Source: Chryseobacterium lathyri (GTDB lineage Bacteria > Bacteroidota > Bacteroidia > Flavobacteriales > Weeksellaceae). Taken from it: a DNA stretch of 64,000 bases. The stretch is from assembly GCF_003290185.1 (NCBI RefSeq), contig NZ_QNFY01000004.1:186001-250000 (forward strand). Direction: 5' to 3'. Positions 8,403 through 17,542 of this stretch are shown one piece after another; position 1 is the first letter of the stretch, and every line of letters starts with the position of its first letter. A program made the position numbers and the translations under genes. The notes below the pieces were generated by a model, which saw only the letters and a list, made by a program, of their open reading frames with translations, did no database searches and had not been told where the DNA came from.

Positions 8403-11400
8403 TTAAATCTGTTGGGACTTTTTCGTCCTGTTGAAGATCCAGAAAATAATCGGGAAGATCAACAATGTTAATATAGTTGCTGTAATTAACCCTCCGATAA
8501 TCACGATCGCTAAGGGTTTCTGAGATTCCGAACCGATACCTGTGGACAATGCGGCAGGCATCAATCCTATCGAAGCCATCAGAGCTGTCATGATAACAGG
8601 GCGGGTTCTGGATTTTACACCATTTAATATGGCATTGTCTAAGCTCAATCCGTTCTTGACATTCTGATGAAACTCAGTAATAAGGATAACTCCATTTTGG
8701 ATACAGATACCGAGCAAAGCAATCATTCCCACTCCGGCTGAAATTCCGAAATTCATTCTGGTAAGATGCAGGGCAATAATCCCTCCGATCAGTGCAAAAG
8801 GTACGTTCGCCAATACCAGCAATGAGTCTTTCATATTTCCAAAAAGGATGAACAGTAAGAAGAAAATCCCCAGAATGCTGATCGGAACTACCTGTGCCAA
8901 TCTGTGTGAAGCTCTCTGCTGGTTTTCAAACTGACCTGTCCAGCCAATGGAATAACCGTCCGGAAGATCAATATTGGCCACTCTTTTCTGTGCATCCGCA
9001 ATGGTACTTCCTAAATCACGGTCACGAATCGAAAATTTCACCCCGATGTATCTTTTAATATCATCTCTGTAAATAAATGCAGCTCCGTTATCTTTTACAA
9101 TGGTACTGATTTCCTTCAGCGGAATCTTTGCCCCATCCTGTGTAGGAACCATTAAGGAAGCAATATCATTTTCATCTTTTCTGTATTCCTGGGAATACCT
9201 GAGACGAATCGGAAATTTTCTTTCGCCATCAAACATTTCCGATGCCGTTTTTCCTCCAAAAGCCATTTCCAGTACAGACTGTGCGTCGTCGGGCATTACT
9301 CCGTAAGCCGCCATTTTATCCCGGTCCAGCACGACACTTACTTCCGGCTGACCGATATTTTTAATGATCCCGGGATCTTTTACTCCGTCTACGTCTTTGA
9401 TCTGTTTTAAAACCTCATCCGCCAATTTATCCAGGGTTTCCAGATTATCACCATAAATTTTGATTCCGTTCTCCGCTTTGAAACCAGCTACGGCTTCTGC
9501 CACATTATCTGAGATGGGTTGGGAATAATTAAAGGTAATTCCCTGGTAGCTTCTGAGCTTTTTATCTATTTCCTCGATCAGTTCTTCGTAGCTGATCTTG
9601 CGTTTCCATTCATCTCTAGGCTGAAGATTGACGGCAAACTGCACAAATCCAAATCCGTTCGGGTCTGTTCCGTCATTACTCCGTCCGGTTTGAGCCAAGA
9701 CATCGGTAACTTCAGGAAAGCTCATAATGTCTTTCTTTAAAAGGTCTGCGGTTTTCAGAGATTCTTTTAATGATGAACTCATCGGCATTTCTGCAGTAAT
9801 CCAAAGTGAGCCCTCATTCAGTTGGGGCAGGAATTCTGTTCCTAAAAATTTTCCTGAGAATAACGTCACTACCATGAAAGATATGGCAACAATTAAACTC
9901 ATTCTTTTATGTTGAAAAGTATAGTTGAATCCTTTGAGTACAATTCTATCCCAGAAATTAACAAACGGGTTATTTTTTTCTTTTACATTCTTATTTAATA
10001 AAATGTGGGAAAGAACGGGAACCAATGTCAGAGTGAATACCAATGCCCCTATCAAAGCAAATCCTAAGGTAAATGCTAATGGTGAAAACATCTTCCCTTC
10101 CACTTTCTGGAAAGAGAAAATAGGGATCAGTGATGTAATGATGATTAATTTTGAAAAGAAGATGGCTTTTCCTAAACCTGTTCCAGTCTGCTTGATCCAG
10201 CCTCCTTTTGACAATTTATTGAATTTTTCTGTTCCATATTTAAGCGCTTTATGATCGAGCATGACAAAAAGCCCTTCCACCATGACGACAGCTCCGTCAA
10301 TAATAATCCCAAAATCTACCGCACCCAGCGAAAGCAGGTTGGCACTCATCCCGGCAAGCTTTAAGCATAAAAATGCGAACAACAGGGACAGTGGAATAAT
10401 AATGGAAACAATGAGCGTGGTTCTCCAGTCTGCCATAAAGATCAGAACAATCACCGTAACAAGAATAATTCCCTCGATTAGGTTGTGCATCACGGTGTGT
10501 GTCGTGAAGTCCATCAGGTTGTCACGGTCGTAGAAGGTTACCATTTTGACATCTTTCGGAAGAACCTTTTCATTAAGCTCTTTGATTTTGGCTTTCACTC
10601 CAACCAGAACTTCCCTTGGGTTCTCCCCTTTTCTCATTACAACAATTCCTTCAACGGTGTCTTCATGATTATTCAATCCGGCTTGTCCGACTCTCGGCAT
10701 TGAACTTTCGTGAACTTCGGCAACATTTTTGACCAAAACAGGATTTCCGTTGTCATTCTGAATAGTAATATTCCCTATATCATTAATGGATTTAACCAAA
10801 CCGATTCCTCTTACTACATAAGCCTGACCATTTTTCTCAATAACATCACCTCCAACATTTAAATTGCTTTTGGTAACGGCATCATACACCTGAAGCGGCG
10901 TCAGATTGTATTTATCCAAAGCTCTCGGATCAATACTTAATTCAAAAACCTTGTCCTGGCCTCCGAAAACATTGATGTCTGCAACTCCCGGAACGCCTCT
11001 CAGTGCGCGGTCGACTACCCAGTTCTGTAAAGTCAGCAGTTCTCTGGAATCTTTCGTTTTACTTTCCAGGGTATATCTGAAAATTTCCCCGGTAGGCCCG
11101 TAGGGTGGCTGAACTTCCGGATCCACCTCATCAGGAAGGCTTACGGTTCTTAATTGGTTATTCACCTGATTTCTGGCGAAAGTATCATCCACCCCATCGT
11201 CGAAAAGAATTTTAACGATAGAGAGACCAAACATCGTGGTACTTCTCACACTCGTTTTCTTCTGCACCGGGCTCATGGCCAATTCAATGGGCGTAGTCAC
11301 AAAACGTTCCACTTCTTCTGCGCTCCGCCCATTCCATTGGGTTATAATAACAATCTGGGTATTGGTAACATCCGGGAAAGCTTCAATGGGCATATTTTTG

Positions 11401-11501
11401 AAACTGATAAAACCCGCAATGGCCAAAATAGCAACCCAGATAAAGGTAAAGGCTTTATTTTTTAGCGAGAAAGCAATTATATTTTTAATGAATTTATTCA
11501 T
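8403..11501 (-). CDS. CzcA/CusA-type heavy-metal efflux RND pump
   Basis: 1032 residues, standard for the HME branch of RND transporters. Twelve transmembrane helices are expected in two halves, each followed by a large periplasmic loop. Diagnostic segments are NMPIEAFPDVTNTQIVI near the N-terminus, DFGIIIDGAVVMVEG (the acidic TM4 motif of metal-ion RND pumps) and EFLPQLNEGSLWI. It would export cations such as Co, Zn, Cd, Ni, Cu or Ag by proton antiport through the adaptor and TolC proteins encoded upstream. The substrate cannot be read from sequence. A 260-bp gap with a palindromic repeat separates it from the adaptor gene. Confidence 0.93.
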   Translation of the reverse strand: MNKFIKNIIAFSLKNKAFTFIWVAILAIAGFISFKNMPIEAFPDVTNTQIVIITQWNGRSAEEVERFVTTPIELAMSPVQKKTSVRSTTMFGLSIVKILFDDGVDDTFARNQVNNQLRTVSLPDEVDPEVQPPYGPTGEIFRYTLESKTKDSRELLTLQNWVVDRALRGVPGVADINVFGGQDKVFELSIDPRALDKYNLTPLQVYDAVTKSNLNVGGDVIEKNGQAYVVRGIGLVKSINDIGNITIQNDNGNPVLVKNVAEVHESSMPRVGQAGLNNHEDTVEGIVVMRKGENPREVLVGVKAKIKELNEKVLPKDVKMVTFYDRDNLMDFTTHTVMHNLIEGIILVTVIVLIFMADWRTTLIVSIIIPLSLLFAFLCLKLAGMSANLLSLGAVDFGIIIDGAVVMVEGLFVMLDHKALKYGTEKFNKLSKGGWIKQTGTGLGKAIFFSKLIIITSLIPIFSFQKVEGKMFSPLAFTLGFALIGALVFTLTLVPVLSHILLNKNVKEKNNPFVNFWDRIVLKGFNYTFQHKRMSLIVAISFMVVTLFSGKFLGTEFLPQLNEGSLWITAEMPMSSSLKESLKTADLLKKDIMSFPEVTDVLAQTGRSNDGTDPNGFGFVQFAVNLQPRDEWKRKISYEELIEEIDKKLRSYQGITFNYSQPISDNVAEAVAGFKAENGIKIYGDNLETLDKLADEVLKQIKDVDGVKDPGIIKNIGQPEVSVVLDRDKMAAYGVMPDDAQSVLEMAFGGKTASEMFDGERKFPIRLRYSQEYRKDENDIASLMVPTQDGAKIPLKEISTIVKDNGAAFIYRDDIKRYIGVKFSIRDRDLGSTIADAQKRVANIDLPDGYSIGWTGQFENQQRASHRLAQVVPISILGIFFLLFILFGNMKDSLLVLANVPFALIGGIIALHLTRMNFGISAGVGMIALLGICIQNGVILITEFHQNVKNGLSLDNAILNGVKSRTRPVIMTALMASIGLMPAALSTGIGSESQKPLAIVIIGGLITATILTLLIFPIIFWIFNRTKKSQQI

Positions 11502-11598
11502 AGTAGAAATTAGATGTTAGACTTTAGATATTAGACTAATAACTAAATGTTTAATTGTTGAGACAATTTTAAAGATGTTAATTAAAAAAATTGAAGGC

Positions 11599-11755
11599 TT
11601 TTGAACCATTAAGTTTTTATTTTAGGATTTAAGATTATGAAGCAGTCGCAGCCGAATTTGGGTAAGAGGAATGCTTAAGAATATCTTCAGATGTTTTTCT
11701 TAATTCAGCTTAACTTCTTCCTTCAACATGATCAATAATTCTTAATGGTTCAAAA
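11599..11755. repeat. Small palindromic element between adaptor and pump genes
   Basis: A 15-bp inverted repeat, TTTTGAACCATTAAG (11599-11613) and its complement CTTAATGGTTCAAAA (11741-11755), bounds a 157-bp segment with no coding potential. It sits inside an operon. It resembles a miniature inverted-repeat element or a dispersed intergenic repeat; other genomic copies would be needed to be sure. Confidence 0.45.
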
Positions 11756-11761
11756 TCAATT

Positions 11762-12847
11762 TTAATTATTCAGAGAGCGGTAAATTAAAAGTTGATTATT
11801 AGTGATTACTTCTTCTCCTTCAGACAAACCTTCGGAAACATAAGTGATATCTCCGGTCTGCTTTAAAATCTTTATTTCTTTAACCTTAACATCTGTTCTT
11901 GATTTAAAAATCACTACAAAACTTCTGTTATCATCAAAAATCACAGCTTTGGAAGGAACTGTAAGGGCCGTATTATTTTCTGAGCTTGTCACTTTTATGG
12001 TTGCCTTACTTTCAGGAATTAATAATCCGTTTGCATTGTCTAAAACAACTCTTGCCTGCATTGCATTGGTTTGCGGATCAATAATTTTAAATATTTTATC
12101 AATTTTTCCATCAAAAACTTTGTCCGGATAAGACAGTGTGGAAACCTGGGCTTTCATTCCGAGACTTATTTTTTCGATGTCTGATTCGTTAACATTCATG
12201 ATCGCCCAAACATTGGTTGTATTCGCCACATCAAAAATATTATCACTTCTGTCACTTCTCAACTGCATATCTTTATTGATATTCTTCTGAACGATATAAC
12301 CGCTGATCGGAGCCACAACACTGTAAATATTTCCTTTCTTTACATTATAAACCGTACTCACCGCACTTGCTCTCTGCATTTGGTCCTGAGCCTTCTGCAA
12401 TTCGCTCTTGGCTTCCAGTACATCTCTTTCAGTATTCAGTTTTCCTTCGTACATTTCCTTGGCAACACGAAGATTGTTTTGAGCAACAACCAAATCCGTT
12501 TTTGCATCGCTTACATCTTTCTGAACTTCCGCCAACTCCGTACTTCTGATGGTCGCCAAAATCTGTCCTTTCGTCACATGATCTCCCAACTCTACATTTA
12601 CACTTAAAACATTTCCTCCAACCAGCGGATAAACATCTATATAGCTGTTTTTATCTGCGGATATTTTCCCGTAAAAATTATAATCGTCTTCTATATTTTT
12701 TTTCTCAACTTTTGCTAAAGAAATCGACTTCAGCATTGTGTTGCTCAGTTCAAAGCCTTTTTTTGCCTGTGGTTTAGCTTCTTCCTCTTTTTTTGAGCAA
12801 GACAGGACTGACAAAACCACCATTGTTAGGGTTATATATTTTTTCAT
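11762..12847 (-). CDS. RND efflux periplasmic adaptor lipoprotein (CzcB-like)
   Basis: 361 residues. It starts MKKYITLTMVVLSVLSCSKK with a lipobox Cys at residue 17, so it is a lipoprotein. Two halves of a biotinyl-lipoyl-like domain flank a coiled-coil hairpin (KDVSDAKTDLVVAQNNLRVA to LQKAQDQMQRAS), followed by beta-barrel domains. This is the membrane-fusion-protein layout linking the inner-membrane pump to TolC. The family may also bind metal. It lies 2 bp downstream of the TolC-like gene, so the two are translationally close. Confidence 0.9.
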   Translation of the reverse strand: MKKYITLTMVVLSVLSCSKKEEEAKPQAKKGFELSNTMLKSISLAKVEKKNIEDDYNFYGKISADKNSYIDVYPLVGGNVLSVNVELGDHVTKGQILATIRSTELAEVQKDVSDAKTDLVVAQNNLRVAKEMYEGKLNTERDVLEAKSELQKAQDQMQRASAVSTVYNVKKGNIYSVVAPISGYIVQKNINKDMQLRSDRSDNIFDVANTTNVWAIMNVNESDIEKISLGMKAQVSTLSYPDKVFDGKIDKIFKIIDPQTNAMQARVVLDNANGLLIPESKATIKVTSSENNTALTVPSKAVIFDDNRSFVVIFKSRTDVKVKEIKILKQTGDITYVSEGLSEGEEVITNNQLLIYRSLNN

Positions 12848-12849
12848 GT

Positions 12850-14091
12850 TTAATAGAAGATTTTCGTTTGTACTAGTTGATTAAGCTGTTCTGCCGATTG
12901 TATAATTTCATTCTTCATATCGAAGATCTGGAGAGCCGTCTCTCTGTAACTGTCCATGAAATCTGTAAATTCTATAAGGCTGATGTTTCCTTTTCTGAAG
13001 TTTTTCAGCATTCCATCGTACACAATCTCCATATTGCTAAGGTCTGTGGTTTTAATTTCTGCAAGCTGGTCGTACTGATTTTTCCATGTTTTGTAGGCAG
13101 CCTGAACTTTAGTTTCAAGGTTCAGTTTCTGATAATCTGCATTTTTCTGGTTCTGTTGAATGGCATAATTGGCTTTTTCCACATTTCCCTGATTGGATTT
13201 CCATAGTGGCAGTGGAATCCCGATCATAAGATTAACCTCATTTTTAAAAGTCCCTCCATTCTGGTCCCATCCTGCTCCTACATTAAGGTCCGGAACATTC
13301 AGAGATTTCTGCCACTGTGCATATAATTTGCTGTTGTCAATTAATTTCAGGAAATATTGATAATCAGAATTATGTTCCAGTGCTTTTCTCTTTAGCTCAT
13401 CTTCGTCTCCGAAGGGCTGGGCTGCAAGAATTTCTTTTGCATCAGCGTCAGAAAGCTGCGGCTCTATTTCATCGGAAATTCCGGTCAGCACTTTTAAATT
13501 TTGTTCAAATTCAAGGATGTTTTTATTAATTCCCAGTTTATCATTATTAAGCTGGATCACGAGACTCTGCAGCCTTACTTCGTCTTTAAGGGAAACGTTA
13601 CCTTTGGCAGACTGTAGGCGGTAAGCATTTAACAGGTCATTCATATACTCCAGCTGCTTATTGGTATTGCCAAGCTTCTGTTTCTCATAATATAAATTGA
13701 AATAAGCAGCACGAAGCTGAGCTCTCAGGTCCACTAAAAGCTGCGAAAACTGAAGCTGGGCAAGTTCTTTGTTCGATTTTGCAAAAGCAATTTCATTTTT
13801 CTTTTTTCCTCCCATATAGATCAGCTGGGTGATCTCCGCTCCTTTGGCATGGCCTATATCAAAAGCTTTTTTACCTTCAGGATTGTAGGCATTGATCTGA
13901 CCGCTCAGCTGTGGCAGTTCCCAAATCTTAGCCTGCAGAATATCTGCATCGGCCATATTGATGTTATATTGTTCTGCAAGAAGCTGAAGATTATTTTTCT
14001 GAAAAGCCTCTTCACAGTCCAAAAGTGACATCTGCTGCTGTCCTGCCATGAATGAGGAGATGGCAATAAACAGCCCTGCAATTTTGTTCAT
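12850..14091 (-). CDS. TolC-family outer-membrane efflux protein (CzcC-like)
   Basis: 413 residues with a signal peptide (MNKIAGLFIAISSFMAGQ). Two repeats of long alpha-helical hairpins are predicted, with the outer membrane efflux signature around VNLMIGIPLPLWKSNQGNVE. It is the trimeric outer-membrane channel of the tripartite RND system and the first structural gene after the regulatory pair. Its length is typical for CzcC/CusC-type proteins without lipidation. Confidence 0.9.
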   Translation of the reverse strand: MNKIAGLFIAISSFMAGQQQMSLLDCEEAFQKNNLQLLAEQYNINMADADILQAKIWELPQLSGQINAYNPEGKKAFDIGHAKGAEITQLIYMGGKKKNEIAFAKSNKELAQLQFSQLLVDLRAQLRAAYFNLYYEKQKLGNTNKQLEYMNDLLNAYRLQSAKGNVSLKDEVRLQSLVIQLNNDKLGINKNILEFEQNLKVLTGISDEIEPQLSDADAKEILAAQPFGDEDELKRKALEHNSDYQYFLKLIDNSKLYAQWQKSLNVPDLNVGAGWDQNGGTFKNEVNLMIGIPLPLWKSNQGNVEKANYAIQQNQKNADYQKLNLETKVQAAYKTWKNQYDQLAEIKTTDLSNMEIVYDGMLKNFRKGNISLIEFTDFMDSYRETALQIFDMKNEIIQSAEQLNQLVQTKIFY

Positions 14092-14283
14092 TCTATCTTT
14101 ATTTATGATACAAAATTGCCTTTACATGATTAAAAGGGCCTTAAAGAAGCCTTAAAAAAAAATTAAATTTGGTTTAGGAATACGAAATTTATTTAAAAAC
14201 TTACCCTTTTAAACCATATTAAGGTCGGGAATAGGAATAAGAATAAGTATGTGTTTTTAAACTATAGATTATAAAAAGCGCAA

Positions 14284-15654
14284 CTAAGGCTGTTTATTAA
14301 ATATGATGCTAAATTTATTTGTACTTTCAGCCGGGGAAGAATATTTGATTCTTGCGTTGTGATACTCCAGGATTCGTTTAACAATTCGAAGTCCAAGACC
14401 CGAACCGGAAATATTTTGAGAATTATTACCTCTCATAAAAGCTTCAAACAGTTTTGCCTGCTCTTCTTCAGGTATGGTATCTCCATGAGAAATAACATCA
14501 ACCGTAAGCTGATCATTGGTTTCTCTTATCAAAACATCCACTTCTGCATCATCAGAATATACGGCTGCGTTTTTAAAAAGATTGATAAAGACAATGACTA
14601 AAAGAGAATGGATGCCACTAATCGTAAGCAGTCCGTTTTCCGAAGTATCTTCAGAGATCAGAAAATCCAGCTTCAAAGTGGGATAACTTTTTTCTACTGC
14701 TTCGAAGGCTTCAAAAATAACTTCATCAATCCTTACTTCTTCATAAATGCTCTGAATATTCTCTTTGTCGAATTTTGTAAGCAATAAAAGGGAATTGGTA
14801 AGATCCGACAACTGATACACATCCCGTTGAATCTGTTTTAAAGAAGCAAGGGTTTCAGGAGAGTGCTTTTCAAATTTGATCAGGTTTTCCAGCTGAAATG
14901 CCATTCTTGTAATAGGAGTCCTGATTTCATGTGATGCACTTGCCGTAAAATCTTTCTGTGACTGAAAGACATCATCCAACCTTGCAATCATGGTATTAAA
15001 GGATTTGGCTAAAACATTAATCTCATCATCAGACTCCTGGACCGGGATCTGTGTGGTAAGTTTATGAGCAGTAACTTCGGAAATTTCGGTATTCAGATCT
15101 TCCAACGGACGCAGGAACTGCCCCATGAAATAATAACTGAAAAAACCGATGAGAAGGGTACTCATTACATAAGCTGTGATCAGAAGATATTTAAGGTATT
15201 CGAGTTTCGATTTCCCATTGGTATCAAAAGCACTGGTAAGAATGTAGTAATTCTCCCCATTGATGTTTCGAAGTGCTGCATAGATCTCCGGAACAGTTTT
15301 TTCACTGTATATGATCTTCTTTTCATCCAGCTCTTTGAGAAGCGCATTATCCCAGGTTACATTCCGGTCTTTGATTGTACTGTAGACCAGTTCTTTGTCT
15401 GCATTGAAAATTAAGATTGTTTCATTGAGAAGGATATTGTCTGAATTTTCGTTAAAAAAAATAGGTGCTTCTTCTTCGAAATTCCTGGACTTTGAAATGA
15501 AGTGTGAAGTAAATTCAAGGCGCTGTCTGAATCTTTCTTTGAACTCGTCTCTTCTAAAATCATTAAAAGATAGATAGATCACCGCCATCACCATTGCAAA
15601 AAGCAGGGAAAAAGCGATACTTAATGTTAATGCTATCTTTCTTTTTAAAGACAT
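14284..15654 (-). CDS. Sensor histidine kinase (CusS-like)
   Basis: 456 residues. There are two transmembrane helices (about 8-28 and 155-178) around a periplasmic sensor of roughly 125 residues. A HAMP segment follows (LRPLEDLNTEISEVTAHKL), then HisKA with phospho-acceptor His242 in SHEIRTPITRM, then HATPase_c with N-box NLFKNAAVYS and GSGLGLRIVKRI. Together with the response regulator it most likely senses periplasmic metal or envelope stress and controls the tolC-adaptor-RND operon just downstream. Its ATG directly abuts the regulator stop codon, indicating coupled translation. Confidence 0.93.
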   Translation of the reverse strand: MSLKRKIALTLSIAFSLLFAMVMAVIYLSFNDFRRDEFKERFRQRLEFTSHFISKSRNFEEEAPIFFNENSDNILLNETILIFNADKELVYSTIKDRNVTWDNALLKELDEKKIIYSEKTVPEIYAALRNINGENYYILTSAFDTNGKSKLEYLKYLLITAYVMSTLLIGFFSYYFMGQFLRPLEDLNTEISEVTAHKLTTQIPVQESDDEINVLAKSFNTMIARLDDVFQSQKDFTASASHEIRTPITRMAFQLENLIKFEKHSPETLASLKQIQRDVYQLSDLTNSLLLLTKFDKENIQSIYEEVRIDEVIFEAFEAVEKSYPTLKLDFLISEDTSENGLLTISGIHSLLVIVFINLFKNAAVYSDDAEVDVLIRETNDQLTVDVISHGDTIPEEEQAKLFEAFMRGNNSQNISGSGLGLRIVKRILEYHNARIKYSSPAESTNKFSIIFNKQP

Positions 15655-16338
15655 TTATAATGGGCTTAGGTAATATCCGAAACCAGAACGGGTGTGGATA
15701 AGTTTAAGTTTAAAATCCTTATCGATCTTTTTTCTCAAAAAATTGATGTAGACTTCTACCGTATTGGTATTCGTATTAAAATTATGTTCCCACACATGTT
15801 CCGTGATCTGCTGCTTGGAAACGGTTCTTCCCTGCGCCTCTGCAAGATAGACCAGAAGCTGAAATTCCTTAAGAGTAAGGGCTATTTCATTGCCTGCTCT
15901 ATAGACTTTCTGTTCAGTTTTATTGATGATAAGGTCGTCTACCCTGATGATATCCTGGTCTGCAGCATCGGACGGGGACTTTCTCCTTAGCAGCGAATTG
16001 ATTCTCAGCAGCAGCTCTTCAAACTGGAAAGGCTTCACCAGGTAATCATCTGCAAGTCTGGTAAACGCATCTTTTTTATCAGAAATGTCTCCGTAAGCCG
16101 AGATAATGATGATGGGAGTATTTTTATCGAAAGAACGGATGGTCTGGCAAACGTCAAGCCCATTTATCTTGGGAACATTGATGTCGAGCAGATACAGGTC
16201 ATACGTATTGTTCTTGATTTGCCGGAGAAAGGTTTCACCATCATAGATCTTATCACAGGTGAAGCTGTTCGATTCTAAAAACCGGCAAAGCTCCGCCGAA
16301 AGAATGAGGTCGTCTTCCAATAAAAGAATATTCATCAA
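15655..16338 (-). CDS. OmpR/CusR-family response regulator
   Basis: 227 residues. The receiver domain has the acidic pair near the N-terminus (LLLEDD), the phosphorylation Asp in LYLLDINVPKING and the conserved Lys in DYLVKPFQFEEL. The C-terminal winged helix (ALTLKEFQLLVYLAEAQGRT to RSGFGYYLSPL) is of OmpR type. It is the first gene of a five-gene same-strand set (regulator, kinase, TolC, adaptor, pump) and the likely activator of it. Confidence 0.95.
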   Translation of the reverse strand: MMNILLLEDDLILSAELCRFLESNSFTCDKIYDGETFLRQIKNNTYDLYLLDINVPKINGLDVCQTIRSFDKNTPIIIISAYGDISDKKDAFTRLADDYLVKPFQFEELLLRINSLLRRKSPSDAADQDIIRVDDLIINKTEQKVYRAGNEIALTLKEFQLLVYLAEAQGRTVSKQQITEHVWEHNFNTNTNTVEVYINFLRKKIDKDFKLKLIHTRSGFGYYLSPL

Positions 16339-16523
16339 AATCTTATTTTATACGAATTTAACGAAATTTTTATGTTCCTGTATTATCCATTGAAGGCTGA
16401 TGGACAGATTTAATTAAATTTTAAGGTAAATTTTTACAAAAAAAGGAGTAATTATTGTTTTTTTGTTGCTGAAGATTTCTGGGAGGCATACTATAAACCA
16501 GACTTAAAACTAGATTTTAGGGT

Positions 16524-16550
16524 AAAAAAAAATCCCGAAAAGATTCGGGA
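16524..16550 (-). terminator. Terminator of the tRNA array
   Basis: TCCCGAA / TTCGGGA stem (16533-16539 and 16544-16550) followed on the minus strand by nine T residues, just past tRNA-Thr(GGT). Confidence 0.8.
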
Positions 16551-16559
16551 AATATAGAG

Positions 16560-16631
16560 AGCCAACTACGGGACTTGAACCCGTGACCTCTTCCTTACCA
16601 AGGAAGCACTCTACCGCTGAGCTAAGTCGGC
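16560..16631 (-). tRNA. tRNA-Thr (anticodon GGT)
   Basis: 72 bases. Acceptor GCCGACT / AGTTGGC, T-arm GGGTTCAAGTCCC and anticodon loop TTGGTAA. CCA is not encoded. It corresponds to thrT, which in the ancestral order directly precedes tuf. Confidence 0.95.
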
Positions 16632-16673
16632 ATTGAAGCAAAAAAATCACACTAATTAGCGTGATTTTCTTTG

Positions 16674-16746
16674 AGCGGAAGACGGGGGTCGAACCCGCGA
16701 CATTCAGCTTGGAAGGCTGACGCTCTACCAACTGAGCTACTTCCGC
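16674..16746 (-). tRNA. tRNA-Gly (anticodon TCC), copy 1
   Basis: 73 bases. Acceptor GCGGAAG / CTTCCGC, anticodon loop CTTCCAA, T-loop GGTTCGACCCC. As far as can be read it is identical to the copy at 17104-17176, with related flanks. Confidence 0.95.
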
Positions 16747-16833
16747 AATTTTGTTTCCAAAACTATTGGTAACGCTGTGCAAATCTAGGAAAATCCTTTT
16801 AAATCTACAAAACTTTTTTTATTAATATAAATG

Positions 16834-16914
16834 TGGGGAGAGCAGGATTCGAACCTACGAAGCCGAAGCAACTGAGTTACAGTCAGTCCCATTTAGCCAC
16901 TCTGGAATCTCCCC
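16834..16914 (-). tRNA. tRNA-Tyr (anticodon GTA), copy 1
   Basis: 81 bases with a long variable arm. Acceptor GGGGAGA / TCTCCCC and anticodon loop CTGTAAC. A second copy lies at 17262-17342. Confidence 0.95.
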
Positions 16915-16933
16915 TCATGTTATATTAAAATTG

Positions 16934-17007
16934 AGCCTCCAGAGGGATTCGAACCCACGACCCCGAGATTACAAATCACGTGCTCTGGCCAACTGAGCTA
17001 TGGAGGC
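16934..17007 (-). tRNA. tRNA-Thr (anticodon TGT), copy 1
   Basis: 74 bases. Acceptor GCCTCCA / TGGAGGC, anticodon loop TTTGTAA, T-loop GGTTCGAATCC. A second copy lies at 17362-17435. Confidence 0.95.
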
Positions 17008-17103
17008 AATTTTAAAATGTAAACTGAAGGCTTTAGAGAGAATCTACTCTATGCTTTTCAGCAGTTAAAAAAAAATCACCCTCTAGCAGAGTGATCTATT
17101 TTG

Positions 17104-17176
17104 AGCGGAAGACGGGGGTCGAACCCGCGACATTCAGCTTGGAAGGCTGACGCTCTACCAACTGAGCTACTTCCGC
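17104..17176 (-). tRNA. tRNA-Gly (anticodon TCC), copy 2
   Basis: 73 bases with the same cloverleaf and anticodon loop CTTCCAA as copy 1. On its 3' side a small hairpin (ATCAC..GTGAT, near 17072-17094) may act as a processing or termination signal. Confidence 0.95.
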
Positions 17177-17261
17177 AATTTTGTTTCCAAAACTATTGGT
17201 AATGCTGTGCAAACTTAGGAAAAATCCTTTAGATACACAAATTTCCATCTAATATAAAATG

Positions 17262-17342
17262 TGGGGAGAGCAGGATTCGAACCTACGAAGCCGAAGCAAC
17301 TGAGTTACAGTCAGTCCCATTTAGCCACTCTGGAATCTCCCC
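17262..17342 (-). tRNA. tRNA-Tyr (anticodon GTA), copy 2
   Basis: 81 bases, same sequence as copy 1 as far as can be read, with long variable arm and anticodon loop CTGTAAC. Confidence 0.95.
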
Positions 17343-17361
17343 TCATGTTTATATTAAAAAG

Positions 17362-17435
17362 AGCCTCCAGAGGGATTCGAACCCACGACCCCGAGATTAC
17401 AAATCACGTGCTCTGGCCAACTGAGCTATGGAGGC
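17362..17435 (-). tRNA. tRNA-Thr (anticodon TGT), copy 2
   Basis: 74 bases, same acceptor and anticodon loop TTTGTAA as copy 1. It is the promoter-proximal tRNA of the array, about 107 bp downstream of the hpf stop codon. Confidence 0.95.
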
Positions 17436-17542
17436 ATATAAAAAAGAATTCAAAAGATCGCTGTTCCCTTTTTGCGAGTGCAAATATAGAACGGATTTTT
17501 TGAATTCTCAAACTTTTCTATAACTTTTTTAAACTTTTTTTA

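Larger units (their letters stand above)
16671..17435 (-). repeat. Tandem duplication of a Thr(TGT)-Tyr-Gly tRNA cassette
   Basis: Two cassettes, 16671-17007 and 17101-17435, carry the same three tRNAs in the same order. Their spacers are also homologous: both have TTTTGTTTCCAAAACTATTG and TGCTGTGCAAA after Gly with few differences. The unit offset is 428-430 bp. Only one copy of Thr(GGT) exists. Near-identity including spacers implies a fairly recent unequal duplication. Confidence 0.85.

Noticed and set aside
10261..11520. Several plus-strand frames of 65-103 codons across the RND pump gene
   Set aside because: Antisense shadows of a strongly conserved pump gene, with no promoter or conserved product.
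16510..16782. Minus-strand open frame of 90 codons
   Set aside because: It runs through the Thr(GGT) and Gly tRNA genes and has no protein-like features of its own.
17261..17503. Plus-strand open frame of 80 codons (MGRAGFEPTKPK)
   Set aside because: Antisense to tRNA-Tyr and tRNA-Thr. This is a classic false gene produced by tRNA complements.
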